Assembly (NCBI RefSeq): GCF_001544455.2
Contig: NZ_FCOC02000001.1
Coordinates: 124,001-188,000 of the forward strand
DNA from: Caballeronia sordidicola
Lineage (GTDB): Bacteria > Pseudomonadota > Gammaproteobacteria > Burkholderiales > Burkholderiaceae
DNA: 64,000 nt
Reading direction: 5' to 3'
The translations under genes and the position numbers were made by a program. Below the pieces are notes generated by a model. That model ran no database searches. It had not been told where the DNA came from and was given only the letters and a program-made list of their open reading frames with translations. Below, in pieces: positions 16,313 to 25,895 of the stretch; within the stretch, counting starts at the first letter, position 1; each line of letters starts with the position of its first letter.

Positions 16313-17938
16313 CTATGGTTGACGGGCAAGCGGAAGGGTAACGACAAAGCAACTGCCCGAGCCGCGTCCAGCGCTCTGCGCTATCACAGTGCCCCCGTGA
16401 GCGGTGATCAGTTCGCGTACAACCGTGAGTCCAATGCCAAGGCCCACATCATTAAAAGCAATCGCATGAGTATCCTGTAGAAAGGGTTCAAACACATGAG
16501 GCAGCGCCTCGGCGGTGATTCCAATCCCCGTGTCCGAAAGTGTTATCACAACCGATGGATCATCAACTTTTACTTCAAGGTCGATTGCTCCTCCGTTTGG
16601 AGTGTACTTCGATGCATTGTCCAGTAGGTTACTCAAAGCCTGAGCCAAGCGCGCAGCATCGCCATTAACATTCAACGTAGACTGAGGTTTAGATACAGTC
16701 AACTCTTGGGCACGGGCGTTCACTAGGTGACGGCAGTTCTCGATCGCCATTTCAACGATGCCGGTCAGGTCGACATGTTCTTTCTCAAGTGTGAACCGAC
16801 CCGTCGTCAGGCGCGACATGTCGAGCAGATCGTTCACCAGTCGCGACATCTGAGCGACTTGTCGTTCAATAATCGCTTGAGCCCTGGGTGCGGGTGATCC
16901 GTTCGTTCCAGTTCGACCGAGCGACTGCGCGGCGGCAAGTATGGGTGAGAGTGGATTACGCAATTCATGTGCTACGACAGCAACGAATTCATGCTGTTTG
17001 CGCAAGGCTTGCTCGGCGGCCGCCCGTAATTCTTGTTCCCCGATTGCGGCGATTACCAGTTGTTCGTTCGCCTCTTTGAGATCTAGATACCTTGCGGGAT
17101 GAAGCGTCGTAAGTTCGAATTCGGTCGCCCGCTTCATGATCAAATCCGTACCCGCGCGCGGGTGATCAAAGGCGAGTGCATCATTATTGTGGAAAGCATA
17201 CCCGCCGTTGCCGTGCCCCCGCCGCTTGGCGCGATACATCGCGGCATCCGCTCGATCTACAAGGGTTTGAATATCGTCGGCATCATCGGGATAAATACTA
17301 CCGCCGACGCTCGCCGTCAGCCACAACTCGTCCTCGCCAATGTGCGCCGGAAACGTCAGGCCTTCAACGATCCGGCTGGCAGCGATAGCAGCAGCGCCGG
17401 GCGAGATGTCGGTAAGCAGCACGAGAAACTCGTCCCCACCCCAGCGGGACACGGTGTCTGTTACCCGAGCCAATGCGACCAGCCGTTGTGCCGCTTGCTT
17501 CAAAACGTGGTCTCCGACTGCGTGCCCGCGTGTGTCGTTGACCTGCTTAAAACCGTTCAAGTCAATAAATAGCACTGCCAGTCGCTGTCCATTGGCCTTC
17601 GTTTCGGCGCTTGCCCGTGCAAGACGGTCGAAGAAAACATTACGGTTCGGAAGTCCCGTCAACGCGTCGATGTCATGACTTTTCGATACCTCATCGAACG
17701 CGCGGGCGGAGGTCTCGGACTCGGACTGCGCCCTGAGTGCTGCGATTACAAGCTTTTCGTTCGCCTCTTGGAGATAATCCGTTGCCTGGAGACTTCCCAG
17801 CCTGCGCTCGGCTTCTGCGACTGCCTGGCGCAGCGCTAAAAGCTCGGCTCGCAAGTCGTCCGCCTGCCGGCGAAGGCTCGCCAGTTCGGCATCGGCAGCG
17901 CTTATAGCACCTGGTCCGCGCACTTCAGGTTCGGTCAC
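16313..17938 (-). CDS. GGDEF / histidine-kinase fusion protein
   Basis: This protein of 541 residues starts with a coiled coil (ADAELASLRRQADDLRAELL). A GGDEF domain follows with intact motif SRWGGDEFLVLL. After a linker comes a HisKA domain with phospho-acceptor FVAVVAHELRNPLSPIL, and then an HATPase with NLLDNASKYTPNGG, DTGIGI and GLGIGLTVV. A diguanylate cyclase joined in front of a complete kinase is unusual. I chose GTG 17938 (MTEPEVRG) because AAGGA precedes it and it lies 10 bases after the KaiC-like stop; the frame is open further upstream to 18106. It is the last gene of a three-gene operon with the KaiC-like ATPase. Confidence 0.85.
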   Translation of the reverse strand: MTEPEVRGPGAISAADAELASLRRQADDLRAELLALRQAVAEAERRLGSLQATDYLQEANEKLVIAALRAQSESETSARAFDEVSKSHDIDALTGLPNRNVFFDRLARASAETKANGQRLAVLFIDLNGFKQVNDTRGHAVGDHVLKQAAQRLVALARVTDTVSRWGGDEFLVLLTDISPGAAAIAASRIVEGLTFPAHIGEDELWLTASVGGSIYPDDADDIQTLVDRADAAMYRAKRRGHGNGGYAFHNNDALAFDHPRAGTDLIMKRATEFELTTLHPARYLDLKEANEQLVIAAIGEQELRAAAEQALRKQHEFVAVVAHELRNPLSPILAAAQSLGRTGTNGSPAPRAQAIIERQVAQMSRLVNDLLDMSRLTTGRFTLEKEHVDLTGIVEMAIENCRHLVNARAQELTVSKPQSTLNVNGDAARLAQALSNLLDNASKYTPNGGAIDLEVKVDDPSVVITLSDTGIGITAEALPHVFEPFLQDTHAIAFNDVGLGIGLTVVRELITAHGGTVIAQSAGRGSGSCFVVTLPLARQP

Positions 17939-17948
17939 GACAGCGTCC

Positions 17949-19451
17949 TTATGGATTACCGTCCGGCTGGTGAAGCGGCGGATTTCCGGACGAATCTCTG
18001 CGTTGGCGGTTGCGGGTTGGCCGGCCGCCAAGCAGCCCTTCCTGATCCGACAGCATCTCCCCGATACAAATGCCGCTGTCATCGATGGTGTACTCGCGCA
18101 ACTCATCCGAATGCCCGCTGCCCCGGACCTTCACCACCGCCATCACACGACGCAAGCGACTCCCGACCTCAATATATCGTTGCACAATGATCGCGTCCGT
18201 CAGGAATGCCGTGCCATAGGGGCTGAAACGAAGGTCGGAATACCGATCCTCCAACTCGGAAGTCATCAGCACAGTCACGCCCTCTGCGGCGAGCGCTGAG
18301 ACGAGTTGCAAGAGTGATTCTCGAAAGTCCTCTCGAAAGGTCGGTGCCAAAGCGAGCTCGAATCCCGATAGCGAATCGATCACCACACGCGTTGCTTTGC
18401 GTTTGCGAATCTCATTTCGCAACAAGATAACAACCTCATCGATCGAAATATCTGGTGCGCGCGTATCAACCAATCCCACCTGCCCGGATTCAATCAATTT
18501 GGCCAAGACACCGTTTCGCTGCCGATTTCGCCGCTGCTCAAATGCCACGAACACGCCGGTCTCACCGAGGCGAGCCCCCTCGGCAAGAAATCCCGCAGCG
18601 AGGATGCTTTTGCCCGAACCAGAAGGACCAGCAACGAGCAGCGAATACCCTCTTGGAAGACCGCCCATTAACATCTCATCAAGCCGGGGGGTACCCAAAG
18701 GTACGCGGACATCCTCGCCGTCCTCTTGCTCACCTACGTCCGCTATCGCGGCTCTTGCAGGAGCAAAAACATTAATGCCGGCGTCGGTGATTCGAAACGA
18801 ATGCAAGCCAGGGAGCGTTGCCTGACCGCGCAGCTTCATGATTTCCAACTTGCGCACCATTGAATTGCGCTGAACGCTTTGACGAAGCCAGATCAATCCG
18901 TCTGCCACCGTGAAGACCGGGTTCGTATCGATCTCAGTAAAATACTCACCGATCAGAAAGGTTGTGGCTTGCCAACTCGTCATCACCATGCCAAGCCGCT
19001 GCATGAACTGTTGTAGCTCATTCTGCTGATCGCTAGGTGCGCTCCCGGAAAGCACCACCGAGCGAAACGAATCGATAAACACCAGCGCGGGCGAATAACT
19101 TTCGACCTCGGTAATGATGCGCGTCAACACTTGATCCAAGTTGCCTTCCTGGGTGTCGTCGCCTAGATTGACAAATCGTACCGAGCGATTGATCGCGTCG
19201 TTGTCGAAAAAGTCGAACTGTTGCTGATACCTCAACATCTTCAGCGGTGGTTCACCCAGAACCGTGAGATAGAGTGCCGGACGCTCCGGCGTCGCAAGAG
19301 CAAACATGATCTGATGGGCGAGCGTTGTCTTACCACAGCCGGGCGGACCCGCGACCAAATTGAAGGAGAACTCCGGAAGACCACCGCCGAGCACCTCATC
19401 CAATCCTGGGACACCGGTCGCCAAGCGGTTAATTTTCACTTTGGCATTCAT
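17949..19451 (-). CDS. KaiC-like double RecA-fold ATPase
   Basis: The 500-residue protein contains two KaiC/RecA domains. The first has TGVPGLDEVLGGGLPEFSFN and Walker A GPPGCGKTT; the second has GTPRLDEMLMGGLPRGYS and Walker A GPSGSGKS. Such non-cyanobacterial KaiC proteins act as signalling ATPases together with kinases, and some help in stress responses. The start at ATG 19451 overlaps the upstream stop (ATGA), with AGGA about 9 bases before it. Downstream lies a kinase fused to GGDEF, a probable partner. No kaiB-like gene is visible here. Confidence 0.87.
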   Translation of the reverse strand: MNAKVKINRLATGVPGLDEVLGGGLPEFSFNLVAGPPGCGKTTLAHQIMFALATPERPALYLTVLGEPPLKMLRYQQQFDFFDNDAINRSVRFVNLGDDTQEGNLDQVLTRIITEVESYSPALVFIDSFRSVVLSGSAPSDQQNELQQFMQRLGMVMTSWQATTFLIGEYFTEIDTNPVFTVADGLIWLRQSVQRNSMVRKLEIMKLRGQATLPGLHSFRITDAGINVFAPARAAIADVGEQEDGEDVRVPLGTPRLDEMLMGGLPRGYSLLVAGPSGSGKSILAAGFLAEGARLGETGVFVAFEQRRNRQRNGVLAKLIESGQVGLVDTRAPDISIDEVVILLRNEIRKRKATRVVIDSLSGFELALAPTFREDFRESLLQLVSALAAEGVTVLMTSELEDRYSDLRFSPYGTAFLTDAIIVQRYIEVGSRLRRVMAVVKVRGSGHSDELREYTIDDSGICIGEMLSDQEGLLGGRPTRNRQRRDSSGNPPLHQPDGNP

Positions 19452-19957
19452 AACGAGTGATCCTGCGCGGTCTCGCCGCTTGATGAGTCGACCCACGCCG
19501 ATTCGAGTATTCGCTCGGCGAGTGAGGGACCGATTAGATTTGTCAGCAATCCGTAGAATTGCAAAAACAGAGTCGTACCGCCAGCGAATGCCTCATCCGC
19601 CGTCCGGTCTGCAATGAGCAATTTGAGGGCATTGAAATCTAGGGGCTTCTTGTCATTCTTGGAAAGGTCCAAGAACCACGGATGCACAGACGCGGACAGA
19701 AACAGGCTTCGTCGCAAGAGCGCAGCGACCCCTTCCCGTCCAATGATCGGTATCAGTGCGGATTCTGCGTCGCTCCATATTTGAGCGATTGCCTCGGCGA
19801 TTTGTGTCGAATTTGCAGCTCGTCCGACGCGCAGCGCAAGAGTCGACACAATTCGGGGGCCCTCTCGGTTTTCGATGGACATGAGTCGCTCGTAGTTTGC
19901 TGCATAGTAACCTACCGGGGAATCGCCATGATTGGCAGGGGCGGGACGGATCGGCAA
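19448..19957 (-). CDS. Uncharacterised protein upstream of the KaiC-like gene
   Basis: The protein has up to 169 residues and no family I recognise. It is largely helical, with segments VAALLRRSLFLSASVHPWFL and TTLFLQFYGLLTNLIGPSLAERIL. Its stop overlaps the KaiC-like start by four bases, so it is likely co-translated and may regulate the ATPase. The start is uncertain: the upstream one is TTG, and ATG 19882 (MSIENREG) is equally possible. Confidence 0.62.
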   Translation of the reverse strand: MPIRPAPANHGDSPVGYYAANYERLMSIENREGPRIVSTLALRVGRAANSTQIAEAIAQIWSDAESALIPIIGREGVAALLRRSLFLSASVHPWFLDLSKNDKKPLDFNALKLLIADRTADEAFAGGTTLFLQFYGLLTNLIGPSLAERILESAWVDSSSGETAQDHSL

Positions 19958-21227
19958 ACGCGAAGGGCCGCGCGTCAGCGGAAATGCTGCCTTCCGACTG
20001 CCGTCCTCCCTTTTTCACCGGGAAGGTTTGAAAACGCGCATTACATGTTTTCGTCAAAGTTCCAGCGGCCGAAGCGTCGCCACAGCCAGCCGAGCGTAGC
20101 CATCCGTCAGCGGTTGACCGCGAACCCTGCGCCGCAACGCGGGAACCTTCGCATCTACCCAATTAGAGGGAAAAACCGCCCTTCGTTGCCGTCGTCCCAT
20201 GTGACAGCCGCTCGGTCAGGGATTTTCTACAGCGAATTCAGCAACAACAGCGCTATGTCAACAACTGACGATAGGCCCCACGAAGTGCTCGGAGCGGATG
20301 TCGGAAAAACTCTCCACTGCTCTGCTTCAGCACCGAGCGTGCCCGCGAGGGAGAAACGTCTCATGACGAAAAGTTTACGCATCTTGAGTCAATGAAATAT
20401 CAAATTCTCCCGGTTTAAGCAACGGATCGCGCGCTTCAGTGAGACCGCTGAAAGCTCCTTACAGTTAATTGCTCGCCCCGGTGCTGGTCGCCAACTAGCC
20501 GATTTAGGTCGAATTGTCCGCTGCGTAAATCCATTGTTTTGTAAGCGACACCGTCGCAATGTCGGAGATAGTAGACATCAGCGGCCAAAACACGGTCATA
20601 ACCTCTTTCTTGCATTAGCGGTTGATCATTGGGTCCGCGAACGGCGATCTCTGCCGAGCGAGTGGAGACCGGTCCATGAAGGCGACGCGCCATCTCAGGT
20701 TGACGGGTTTGATGCTAAAGCGTCGCCTTGATAATGCAACCGCCGCTGCTGTCACCGAATTGCGCTATCTGCGGGACCATGCCGCGGATGAACGGCGGAC
20801 ACAGGAAGCCAAACAGCGACCGGGGTTTTCGCTCATGAACTGCTTAACGCCCTCTCCGTGGCGACGCTGGCTTTTGAGGCGACAAACGCTTGTAGCTTGA
20901 ACTTGTCGGGCACACCGGCGGCGTGCTGCGGGGCGGAGTGATGGCGCTACGGCCCTCACGATCGCGCCCTGGATGATGGCCAGGTATCGGCTGACAGGCG
21001 CGACTCGGCGCAACCGATACCATAATGAATGTCGCCTTGCGTACAGCGCGAATTGAGCTCTGAGATCGTTTCTTCATAGACCTTTGCATCTTGCGAGGCG
21101 TTGTCAACCCCTCGCAGCGTTCGCGTGAGAGGTGATCATCGTTCGCTCTGCAGTAACAACGTGGAATAGGCTCATGGGCGAATGGGCGCGCATGTATTGA
21201 AATCGGTCACAATAGCGGGTCGGCTCA
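19958..21227. other. Long stretch without a convincing gene
   Basis: Over 1.2 kb I find no frame with family resemblance. A perfect 10-bp inverted repeat, AAGGCGACGC (20679-20688) and GCGTCGCCTT (20720-20729), could form a stem but has no T run. A 46-codon frame at 20254-20395 has no ribosome site. Decayed genes are likely, but I cannot name them. Confidence 0.4.
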
Positions 21228-22805
21228 ATGCCATCAAATGATACAAAAATGGAAAATTTACCGATGTCCGAAGTGGTCAGGAGCGCGACACAGATTTCCG
21301 CGACCCGCTTGCGCCGTCAGCACGAGTTGGCCGTGCGCTTCGGCATGTGGGCATTGAAAGAGCCCCGACCCGAAGCTGTCCTGAGTGAAGCATGCCAAGT
21401 GGTGTCACAAGGCATGAATTCACGTTTCGCAAAGGTTCTCAAGTATCTACCGGACGATAACGAGTTCGTGCTGGAAACCGGGGTGGGTTGGGATCGCTCG
21501 GATATCGGACACACGCGGTTGGGCGCCGACGATGCCAGTCCTGCGGGATTCGCCTTCGCAAACGGTCGGCCGGTGATTTCCAATCATTTGGGCCAGGAGC
21601 ATCGGTTTCGCACGCCTGAAATCTTGATGAAATACGGCATTGAACGGGCGATTAATGTGCCGATTCGAGGCACGCCGACAAGCTGGGGTGTGCTCGAAGC
21701 GGATAGTCCCGACGGCGACGAGTTTACTGAAAGCGACCTCGTCTTTCTTGAGGGGGTGGCCAACGTCATCTCGATGACGCTGGAACGGCTTATGGCCGAC
21801 TCGCACGCGCATGCGTCCGAGGCGTTTTCCGCAAGCGTACTCAACGCCAGCCCGGACAGCATCAAGGTCTTGTCGCAGAACGGTGCAATTGAGTTCATGA
21901 ACCTAAGCGCCCTTCAGCAAATGGAAATTGATGACCCGACGCTTGTCGAAGGAAAACCCTGGCTCACGTTGTGGCCTGAACTTGCCTGTGCACAGGTCGA
22001 ACACGCCCTCGAACACGCGTTCGCGGGCGAGTCGGTCCGCTTCGAAGCTTCTCGGCCAACACAGAAGGGACAACCCCGATGGTGGGACGTATCGATTGCA
22101 CCAATCGTCTCAAACGACGGCAAGATCGAGCGCGTTGTCACGGTTGCGCGTGACATCACGGAACGCCGCAGACACGAGGAAACCCTGGCGCAACTTAGCG
22201 AAGCACGTGAAAATCAACTCGACTCGAGCGAAATGATGATGAAGGAGGTGCACCACCGCGTGCGTAACAGCCTTCAACTCGTACAAACACTTTTGTTTTT
22301 ACAAGCAAACCTGGCCGTCGAAGAGGAAGTCAAGAGCCAATTGAGAATTGCCGCCCGCCGGGTTTCGACAGTCGGTTCGGTCCACGAGCGCCTCTATATG
22401 GCAGACGGAGCCGAAGCCACCGATGCGGCGTTGTATCTGGAAGGCCTGATCGACGATCTGCGTGCAGGATTCAATGACCGGCCCATCGAACTGTCGGCGA
22501 AGTCATTAATTCTTCCCGCAGCGCGGCTTGCTCCGCTCGGGCTGATTGCCTGCGAGCTTGTGACCAACGCATTGAAATACGGAAAGGGAAAAGTGAGCGT
22601 CACGCTGGAGCGGACCACAGACGCCGTTGAACTCGTCGTCTGTGACGAAGGAGATGGATTTCCGGACTCGTTCCCGAAGCCACAGGGAACCGGCCTCGGG
22701 ATGAGGCTGGTGAAGACGTATTCCGGCTTCGGGCAAGACGCGATTGCAGTCGATCGCTCCGTCCCTTTCAGCAAAATCTCGGTGAAATTTAAGGCGGTAA
22801 GATAG
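21228..22805 (+). CDS. GAF-PAS histidine kinase of the HisKA_2 type
   Basis: This 525-residue sensor kinase has an N-terminal GAF domain (about 35-190) and a PAS domain with the typical ARDITERRRHEE exit. A HisKA_2 box follows with the phospho-acceptor in MMMKEVHHRVRNSLQLVQTL, then an HATPase with CELVTNALKYGKG and DEGDGFP. There is no membrane segment, so it senses inside the cell. HisKA_2 kinases usually pass phosphate to stand-alone receivers, and one lies at 12467. The start may be ATG 21228 or the internal ATG at 21249 or 21264. Confidence 0.87.
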   Translation: MPSNDTKMENLPMSEVVRSATQISATRLRRQHELAVRFGMWALKEPRPEAVLSEACQVVSQGMNSRFAKVLKYLPDDNEFVLETGVGWDRSDIGHTRLGADDASPAGFAFANGRPVISNHLGQEHRFRTPEILMKYGIERAINVPIRGTPTSWGVLEADSPDGDEFTESDLVFLEGVANVISMTLERLMADSHAHASEAFSASVLNASPDSIKVLSQNGAIEFMNLSALQQMEIDDPTLVEGKPWLTLWPELACAQVEHALEHAFAGESVRFEASRPTQKGQPRWWDVSIAPIVSNDGKIERVVTVARDITERRRHEETLAQLSEARENQLDSSEMMMKEVHHRVRNSLQLVQTLLFLQANLAVEEEVKSQLRIAARRVSTVGSVHERLYMADGAEATDAALYLEGLIDDLRAGFNDRPIELSAKSLILPAARLAPLGLIACELVTNALKYGKGKVSVTLERTTDAVELVVCDEGDGFPDSFPKPQGTGLGMRLVKTYSGFGQDAIAVDRSVPFSKISVKFKAVR

Positions 22806-23095
22806 TCTGCGAGGTGCGGTCGCACTCCTCTGGATGTTTGACGGCACCGCCATCGTGACCTTGCGTGCCGATCTGGCCGGAGCTTATGCCGAGGCATTTG
22901 CAAGCGCGTTCGCCTATATACGCGTCTGGCATTATCTGGCGGCCCGCTGTCAAGTGGTGTCAGCACAGAGTTCAATGCTGACCGATTATGCCGGCTCGCG
23001 GCCGACATGTTTCTCTGTAAGCAGAACATTAGGGTTCAACGCATTGCGATGGGTGGCCCGCGCGCCCAAACCGATGCTTCGCCCTATGGCGGGGC
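22806..23095. other. Gene-free stretch after the HisKA_2 kinase
   Basis: No supportable gene is visible. A CsbD-like remnant follows on the reverse strand. Confidence 0.35.
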
Positions 23096-23334
23096 ATGCT
23101 CTTTCTTGATCGTTTCCTTGGCGTCGCCGTCGTTCTTTTTGGCTTCCCAACGCCTTGTTGAATGTCTTCTTTTACCTCTTTGGGCCGTGCATGTTGATTT
23201 TGTCCGCATCCCCCACCTGACGCGGTAGGTCAGCATTCCGTGCAAACCAACACCGTATAGACGGTCACACTGCCTACAACGTCAATTCTCCTTACCCTTG
23301 ACCTTCACCGACCTTCGGCCTGATCTTTGTTCAC
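23096..23334 (-). pseudogene. Possible decayed CsbD-family stress protein gene
   Basis: The reverse strand starts with GTG and reads VNKDQAEGR, then in a shifted frame VKVKGKE. This recalls the MNKDQVEGRVKEVKGK start of CsbD proteins. Further on, frames give VKEDIQQGVGK and GDAKETIKKEH, also CsbD-like. No single frame is open, so this is at best a remnant. The call rests on short motif resemblance only. Confidence 0.35.
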
Positions 23335-23527
23335 GACGACCGTCGGAAGCGGTTGTTCATTCGACCGCGAGCGTGTTAGGCAAGGAACGTTTCTCTCTGT
23401 ATTTAGGTTTTCTTATTGTTGACGCCATCACCCTCGCGTAAAAGAAGAACTCTTTTGCGACGATAGGCGCGCCACAGGCACGAGTATTGCTCATTAATCG
23501 ACACTATTCGAAAAGCGGGTCCGTACC

Positions 23528-25183
23528 ATGTCATCCGCCCTTCGCCTCGACGACCCCCTTCGGCTCCAGCGACTTCGTTCGATTGATATTCTTGACACGC
23601 TCGCCGAAGCTCACTTCGATGGTTTAGCCGAACTCACTGCGAAACTTCTACGTGCGCCAGTCGCATTGATCAACTTCGTCGATGACGTTCGCGTCTGGTG
23701 CAAAGCTGCATGGGGGAGCGAACGCAGGCATTACCTGCATCATGAGGCGTTATGTTCCCACGCACTGCTCACCGGGGACGCGCTCGTCATTCCGGATACC
23801 TTAGCAGACGAGTCGTTTCGTCACCATATAAGCATCACCGACGAGCGTCAGGTGCGGTTCTATATCGGGATCGTGCTTCGCACTTCTGACGGAGCCGCGC
23901 TGGGTACGCTGTGTGTGATCGATCACGTTGCACGCGCCGTCGACGAAGGGGACATACGCACGTTGCGGCAGCTTGCGCTGCAGATAGTCGCGCACCTTGA
24001 GGCCAGGCTACCCCAGTTACGAATAGCTGCGCTGGAAGAACAGCTTGAGTCGGCGCAAGAGAATCGCGACCGTTTCCTCGCGATGCTTGCTCACGAACTG
24101 CGCGCACCGCTCGCACCGATCTTGACAGCCGTTCAAATTCTGAACCGCAAAGGCATCACACTCGATCAGCGCATGTGGGCAAAAACGCTGATTTATCGGC
24201 ACGTTCGATATATGGGTGAAATCGTCGATCATCTGCTTTCCACCTCACTTGTTTCGTTCGGTGCACTTGAACTCCATCTCGAACCCATAAGTGTGAAAAC
24301 GCTCCTGGAACACGCGATTGAAATGAGCCAAGCCGCCATCTTGGAAGGTCAGCATTCGTTTTCATGGCGCATTGTTGGCGACGCGCCATGGGTGAGTGCA
24401 GATCGCACACAATGCCCCCTCGTCATTTCGCACCTTCTAACCAACGCCGCGCAATATACGCCGGCGGGCGGCGCTATCAACCTCACTGTTGAGGAAACCG
24501 ATGCGACCGTCGCGATCCGCGTGCGCGATACGGGAATAGGGATCGCCGAAGCCGACATGAACGAGATCTTCCAGATATTCGGGCAATCGAAACAGCCTCT
24601 CGACCGCGCAAAGGGCGGCATGGGCCTCGGGCTCGCATTGTCGAGACGACTCGCGGAATGGCATGGCGGATCATTGAGCGTTACGAGCGACGGTCCTGGA
24701 AAGGGAAGCGAATTCGTTCTCGCGCTTAAACGGACGAACCCACCAGAACAAGCGCCGAGCGTGGGCCTTAAGGAACACGAACAGTTCGTGCCGCTCGATA
24801 TTGTGATCGTCGAAGATAGCGTCGACACGGCCGATGCTCTTGCGCTCTACTATGACCTCTCAGGTCACAACGTACGCGTGGCCTACCGCGCTTCTGATGC
24901 GGTGGCAATGGTGGCACAGCGCCAGCCTGACATTATCTTAAGCGACATCGGGCTACCTGACACCGACGGCTACGAATTGATCAAGAGATTGCGCGAACTG
25001 AACTCGCTGATTCCAACCGCGTTTATCGCTATTACTGGTTACGCGAGCGAAAAGGACAGGGAAACTGCTTTCCAAGCAGGTTTTGACGCACACTTTTCCA
25101 AGCCCGTGGATTTGGAACAACTCGACAGGGAATTATCTCGCCTGCAAGCAAGTAAGTCAGCCCGGGCTGCTTCTCGTCCCTAA
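23528..25183 (+). CDS. Hybrid GAF sensor kinase with C-terminal receiver
   Basis: The 551-residue protein has a GAF domain (about 20-170), a HisKA domain with FLAMLAHELRAPLAPIL, an HATPase with HLLTNAAQYTPAGG, DTGIGIAE and GGMGLGLALSR, and a C-terminal REC domain with VIVEDSVDTADAL, phospho-acceptor LSDIGLPDTDG and FSKPVD. It is a cytosolic hybrid kinase that can phosphorylate its own receiver, then probably a phosphotransfer protein elsewhere. It stands alone with long non-coding flanks. Confidence 0.88.
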   Translation: MSSALRLDDPLRLQRLRSIDILDTLAEAHFDGLAELTAKLLRAPVALINFVDDVRVWCKAAWGSERRHYLHHEALCSHALLTGDALVIPDTLADESFRHHISITDERQVRFYIGIVLRTSDGAALGTLCVIDHVARAVDEGDIRTLRQLALQIVAHLEARLPQLRIAALEEQLESAQENRDRFLAMLAHELRAPLAPILTAVQILNRKGITLDQRMWAKTLIYRHVRYMGEIVDHLLSTSLVSFGALELHLEPISVKTLLEHAIEMSQAAILEGQHSFSWRIVGDAPWVSADRTQCPLVISHLLTNAAQYTPAGGAINLTVEETDATVAIRVRDTGIGIAEADMNEIFQIFGQSKQPLDRAKGGMGLGLALSRRLAEWHGGSLSVTSDGPGKGSEFVLALKRTNPPEQAPSVGLKEHEQFVPLDIVIVEDSVDTADALALYYDLSGHNVRVAYRASDAVAMVAQRQPDIILSDIGLPDTDGYELIKRLRELNSLIPTAFIAITGYASEKDRETAFQAGFDAHFSKPVDLEQLDRELSRLQASKSARAASRP

Positions 25184-25227
25184 CTCCCCGCCCAGGGATT
25201 TGGTCAAACCGAGTCTCACGCATTCTG

Positions 25228-25422
25228 TCATAGCGCTGACGAACCAGCCGGCGATGCGGTTTGTGCTGATACTGTCTGGACAAGGTTCCGGTTGATACCG
25301 CGATCAATGGCCGTCTGCACTATCGACACGCCTGTTATGAGGCACGCCTGTAACAGTTCGCGTTTTGCCCTTTCGTCGTAGCCACGCCGGCCGCCCTGCT
25401 TGCAACCCACCACTAGACACAA
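25228..25422 (-). mobile_element. IS66-type transposase accessory gene remnant (tnpA start)
   Basis: The frame reads RRGYDERAKRELLQACLITG and continues with GVSIVQTAIDRGINRNLVQT. This resembles the helix-turn-helix start of IS66 TnpA/OrfA, where ERxKRELVxxxLxPGVSVAxxAxxHGINANL is typical. Only about 50 residues are recognisable, and the rest of the element (tnpB, tnpC) is missing. It marks an old insertion. Confidence 0.6.
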
Positions 25423-25531
25423 AGTATTGGACCTGCTCTCCTCAATTGCGGCTCTGAGCCTTCGGTTCTTTTGAGCCTCAAGCTTAACCCGCGTCGCTTG
25501 AACTACAGCAGGCTTAATACATTGTGTCTAG
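25413..25531. repeat. 119-bp segment bounded by 16-bp inverted repeats
   Basis: CTAGACACAAAGTATT (25413-25428) and AATACATTGTGTCTAG (25516-25531) are reverse complements at 15 of 16 positions. The segment overlaps the 5' end of the IS66-like remnant. It may be a small non-autonomous element or a scar of one. No target duplication is obvious. Confidence 0.45.
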
Positions 25532-25895
25532 GTTCTGCAATCGTTCATCTCGCACGCCCATGTCCGAGTTCGTTGAACATGCACACGTATCCTCTATGAA
25601 TCAGCCGCGCCATGCAAAGGCAGCCTTCAAAAACCGCTTACGGTTTACCCAATTTGTAACATCGGCGCCGATACCGGACGGCCCTCTCGCCAGAGATTAG
25701 CTCACATGCTCCTATTCTCACGCCGGATGAGGGTCATTCATCTAATTCACTTCAACAGATATAGGCGTGCCCGGAAACGACAGTTATCGGCCCGGCTTCG
25801 GTCAGCTATGGAGATTTGAGGAGCGTCCGTTACACAGCCAATATGGGACGCCACCGTTGTTATGTTGGCAGCTGTGGTAACGGCTGATGCTCCGG
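25532..25895. other. Gene-free stretch
   Basis: No supportable coding or RNA feature is visible. Confidence 0.35.

Noticed and set aside
16298..16320. AACCATA/TATGGTT hairpin between convergent genes as a terminator
   Set aside because: The stem is short and A+T-rich with no T run on either strand.
20254..20395. 46-codon plus-strand frame starting MSTTDDRPHEV
   Set aside because: No ribosome site, no family and decayed surroundings; not enough support for a gene.
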